DNA of 64,000 bases from Faecalibacterium sp. An121 (lineage in GTDB: Bacteria > Bacillota > Clostridia > Oscillospirales > Ruminococcaceae). The DNA lies in the NCBI RefSeq assembly GCF_002160915.1, contig NZ_NFLM01000001.1:1-64000 (forward strand), given 5' to 3'. The stretch's first letter is position 1, and the number at the start of each line of letters is the position of its first letter. The translations under genes were made by a program, and so were the position numbers. Below the pieces are notes generated by a model. It was given only the letters and a program-made list of their open reading frames with translations, had not been told where the DNA came from and searched no databases. Of this stretch, positions 63,913 to 64,000 are shown piece after piece.

Positions 63913-64000
63913 AAATCCTACTCCTTACTCAACATTGTCCATTCTTGTGCATCTCACCGCCCCCGGGCAGGGACGGGGCCGCAAACACAAAAGGCGCTGC
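63913..64000 (-). promoter_or_regulatory. glnN leader, cut by the window edge
   Basis: On the minus strand the first bases seen are GCGCC followed by TTTTGTGTTTG, which look like the 3' arm and T run of a terminator whose 5' arm lies beyond position 64000. The remaining 75 bases hold only the ribosome binding site and a CCCC-rich/GGGG stretch. No promoter is visible in this part. Confidence 0.3.

Overview
The window looks like one continuous stretch of chromosome from a GC-rich, low-rank Firmicute of the class Clostridia, most likely the Oscillospiraceae/Ruminococcaceae (Faecalibacterium, Gemmiger, Subdoligranulum group). This placement is an inference. It rests on strong AGGAGG ribosome binding sites with frequent GTG/TTG starts, Spo0A-like, SpoIID and SpoVB-like proteins, mini-ribonuclease III, Obg with an OCT domain, a PASTA kinase-like protein, type III glutamine synthetase, and a glnA gene followed by an ANTAR regulator. 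I see no phage genes, insertion sequences, integrases or CRISPR arrays. Nearly all the content is housekeeping, with short intergenic regions carrying clear sigma-A type promoters and intrinsic terminators.

Layout. 1-3.5 kb: glutamate dehydrogenase behind a long structured leader, then an Mrp ATPase/methyltransferase pair. 3.5-9 kb: a MOP-family flippase, a membrane-bound nucleotide-sugar 4,6-dehydratase, a diaminopimelate decarboxylase family enzyme and a small membrane protein. 9-21 kb: YifB, an RluA pseudouridine synthase, RadC, UvrB-UvrA, tRNA-Pro(GGG), a NERD protein, a secreted C39-like protein and SpoIID. 21-31.5 kb: citrate synthase and most of lower glycolysis (gapA, pgk, tpiA, gpmI), interrupted by a MutS-like ATPase and a nucleotidyltransferase. 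31.5-37 kb: a decayed dehydrogenase remnant, then rplU-rpmA-obgE-mrnC, a small Asn/Ser/Thr/Lys-rich protein, an rRNA methyltransferase and yebC. 37-45 kb: a zinc-ribbon PASTA pseudokinase and the gltBD operon. 45-54 kb: an alpha/beta hydrolase, tRNA-Ala(CGC), a three-gene operon encoding a Spo0A-like regulator and an unusual histidine-kinase-like ATPase, and a 2-hydroxyacyl-CoA dehydratase activase pair. 53.4-64 kb: enolase, a second UvrA, pyrG, and the nitrogen locus glnN-glnA-ANTAR.

How the genes fit together. Two themes dominate. The first is central carbon flow: GAPDH, PGK, TIM, iPGM and enolase give a nearly complete triose-to-PEP route, and citrate synthase leads towards 2-oxoglutarate. 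The second is ammonium assimilation: GDH, GOGAT (GltB and GltD), GSI and GSIII all lie within 64 kb. The gltB leader carries a 16-bp intrinsic terminator whose 5' arm overlaps a small hairpin with a hexanucleotide loop that has A at position 1 and G at position 4. That is the loop signature bound by ANTAR antiterminators, and an ANTAR protein is encoded directly downstream of glnA. The gdhA leader also carries a similar hexaloop and a terminator. I propose an ANTAR-controlled nitrogen attenuation regulon; this is inferred from sequence and untested.

Other items worth attention: two promoters 14.5 kb apart that share a near-identical 21-bp palindromic operator; a Spo0A-like operon with tandem 10-bp repeats at its promoter; an L27 protein lacking the usual Firmicute N-terminal extension with no prp gene between rplU and rpmA; and a pseudokinase lacking the HRD and DFG aspartates.
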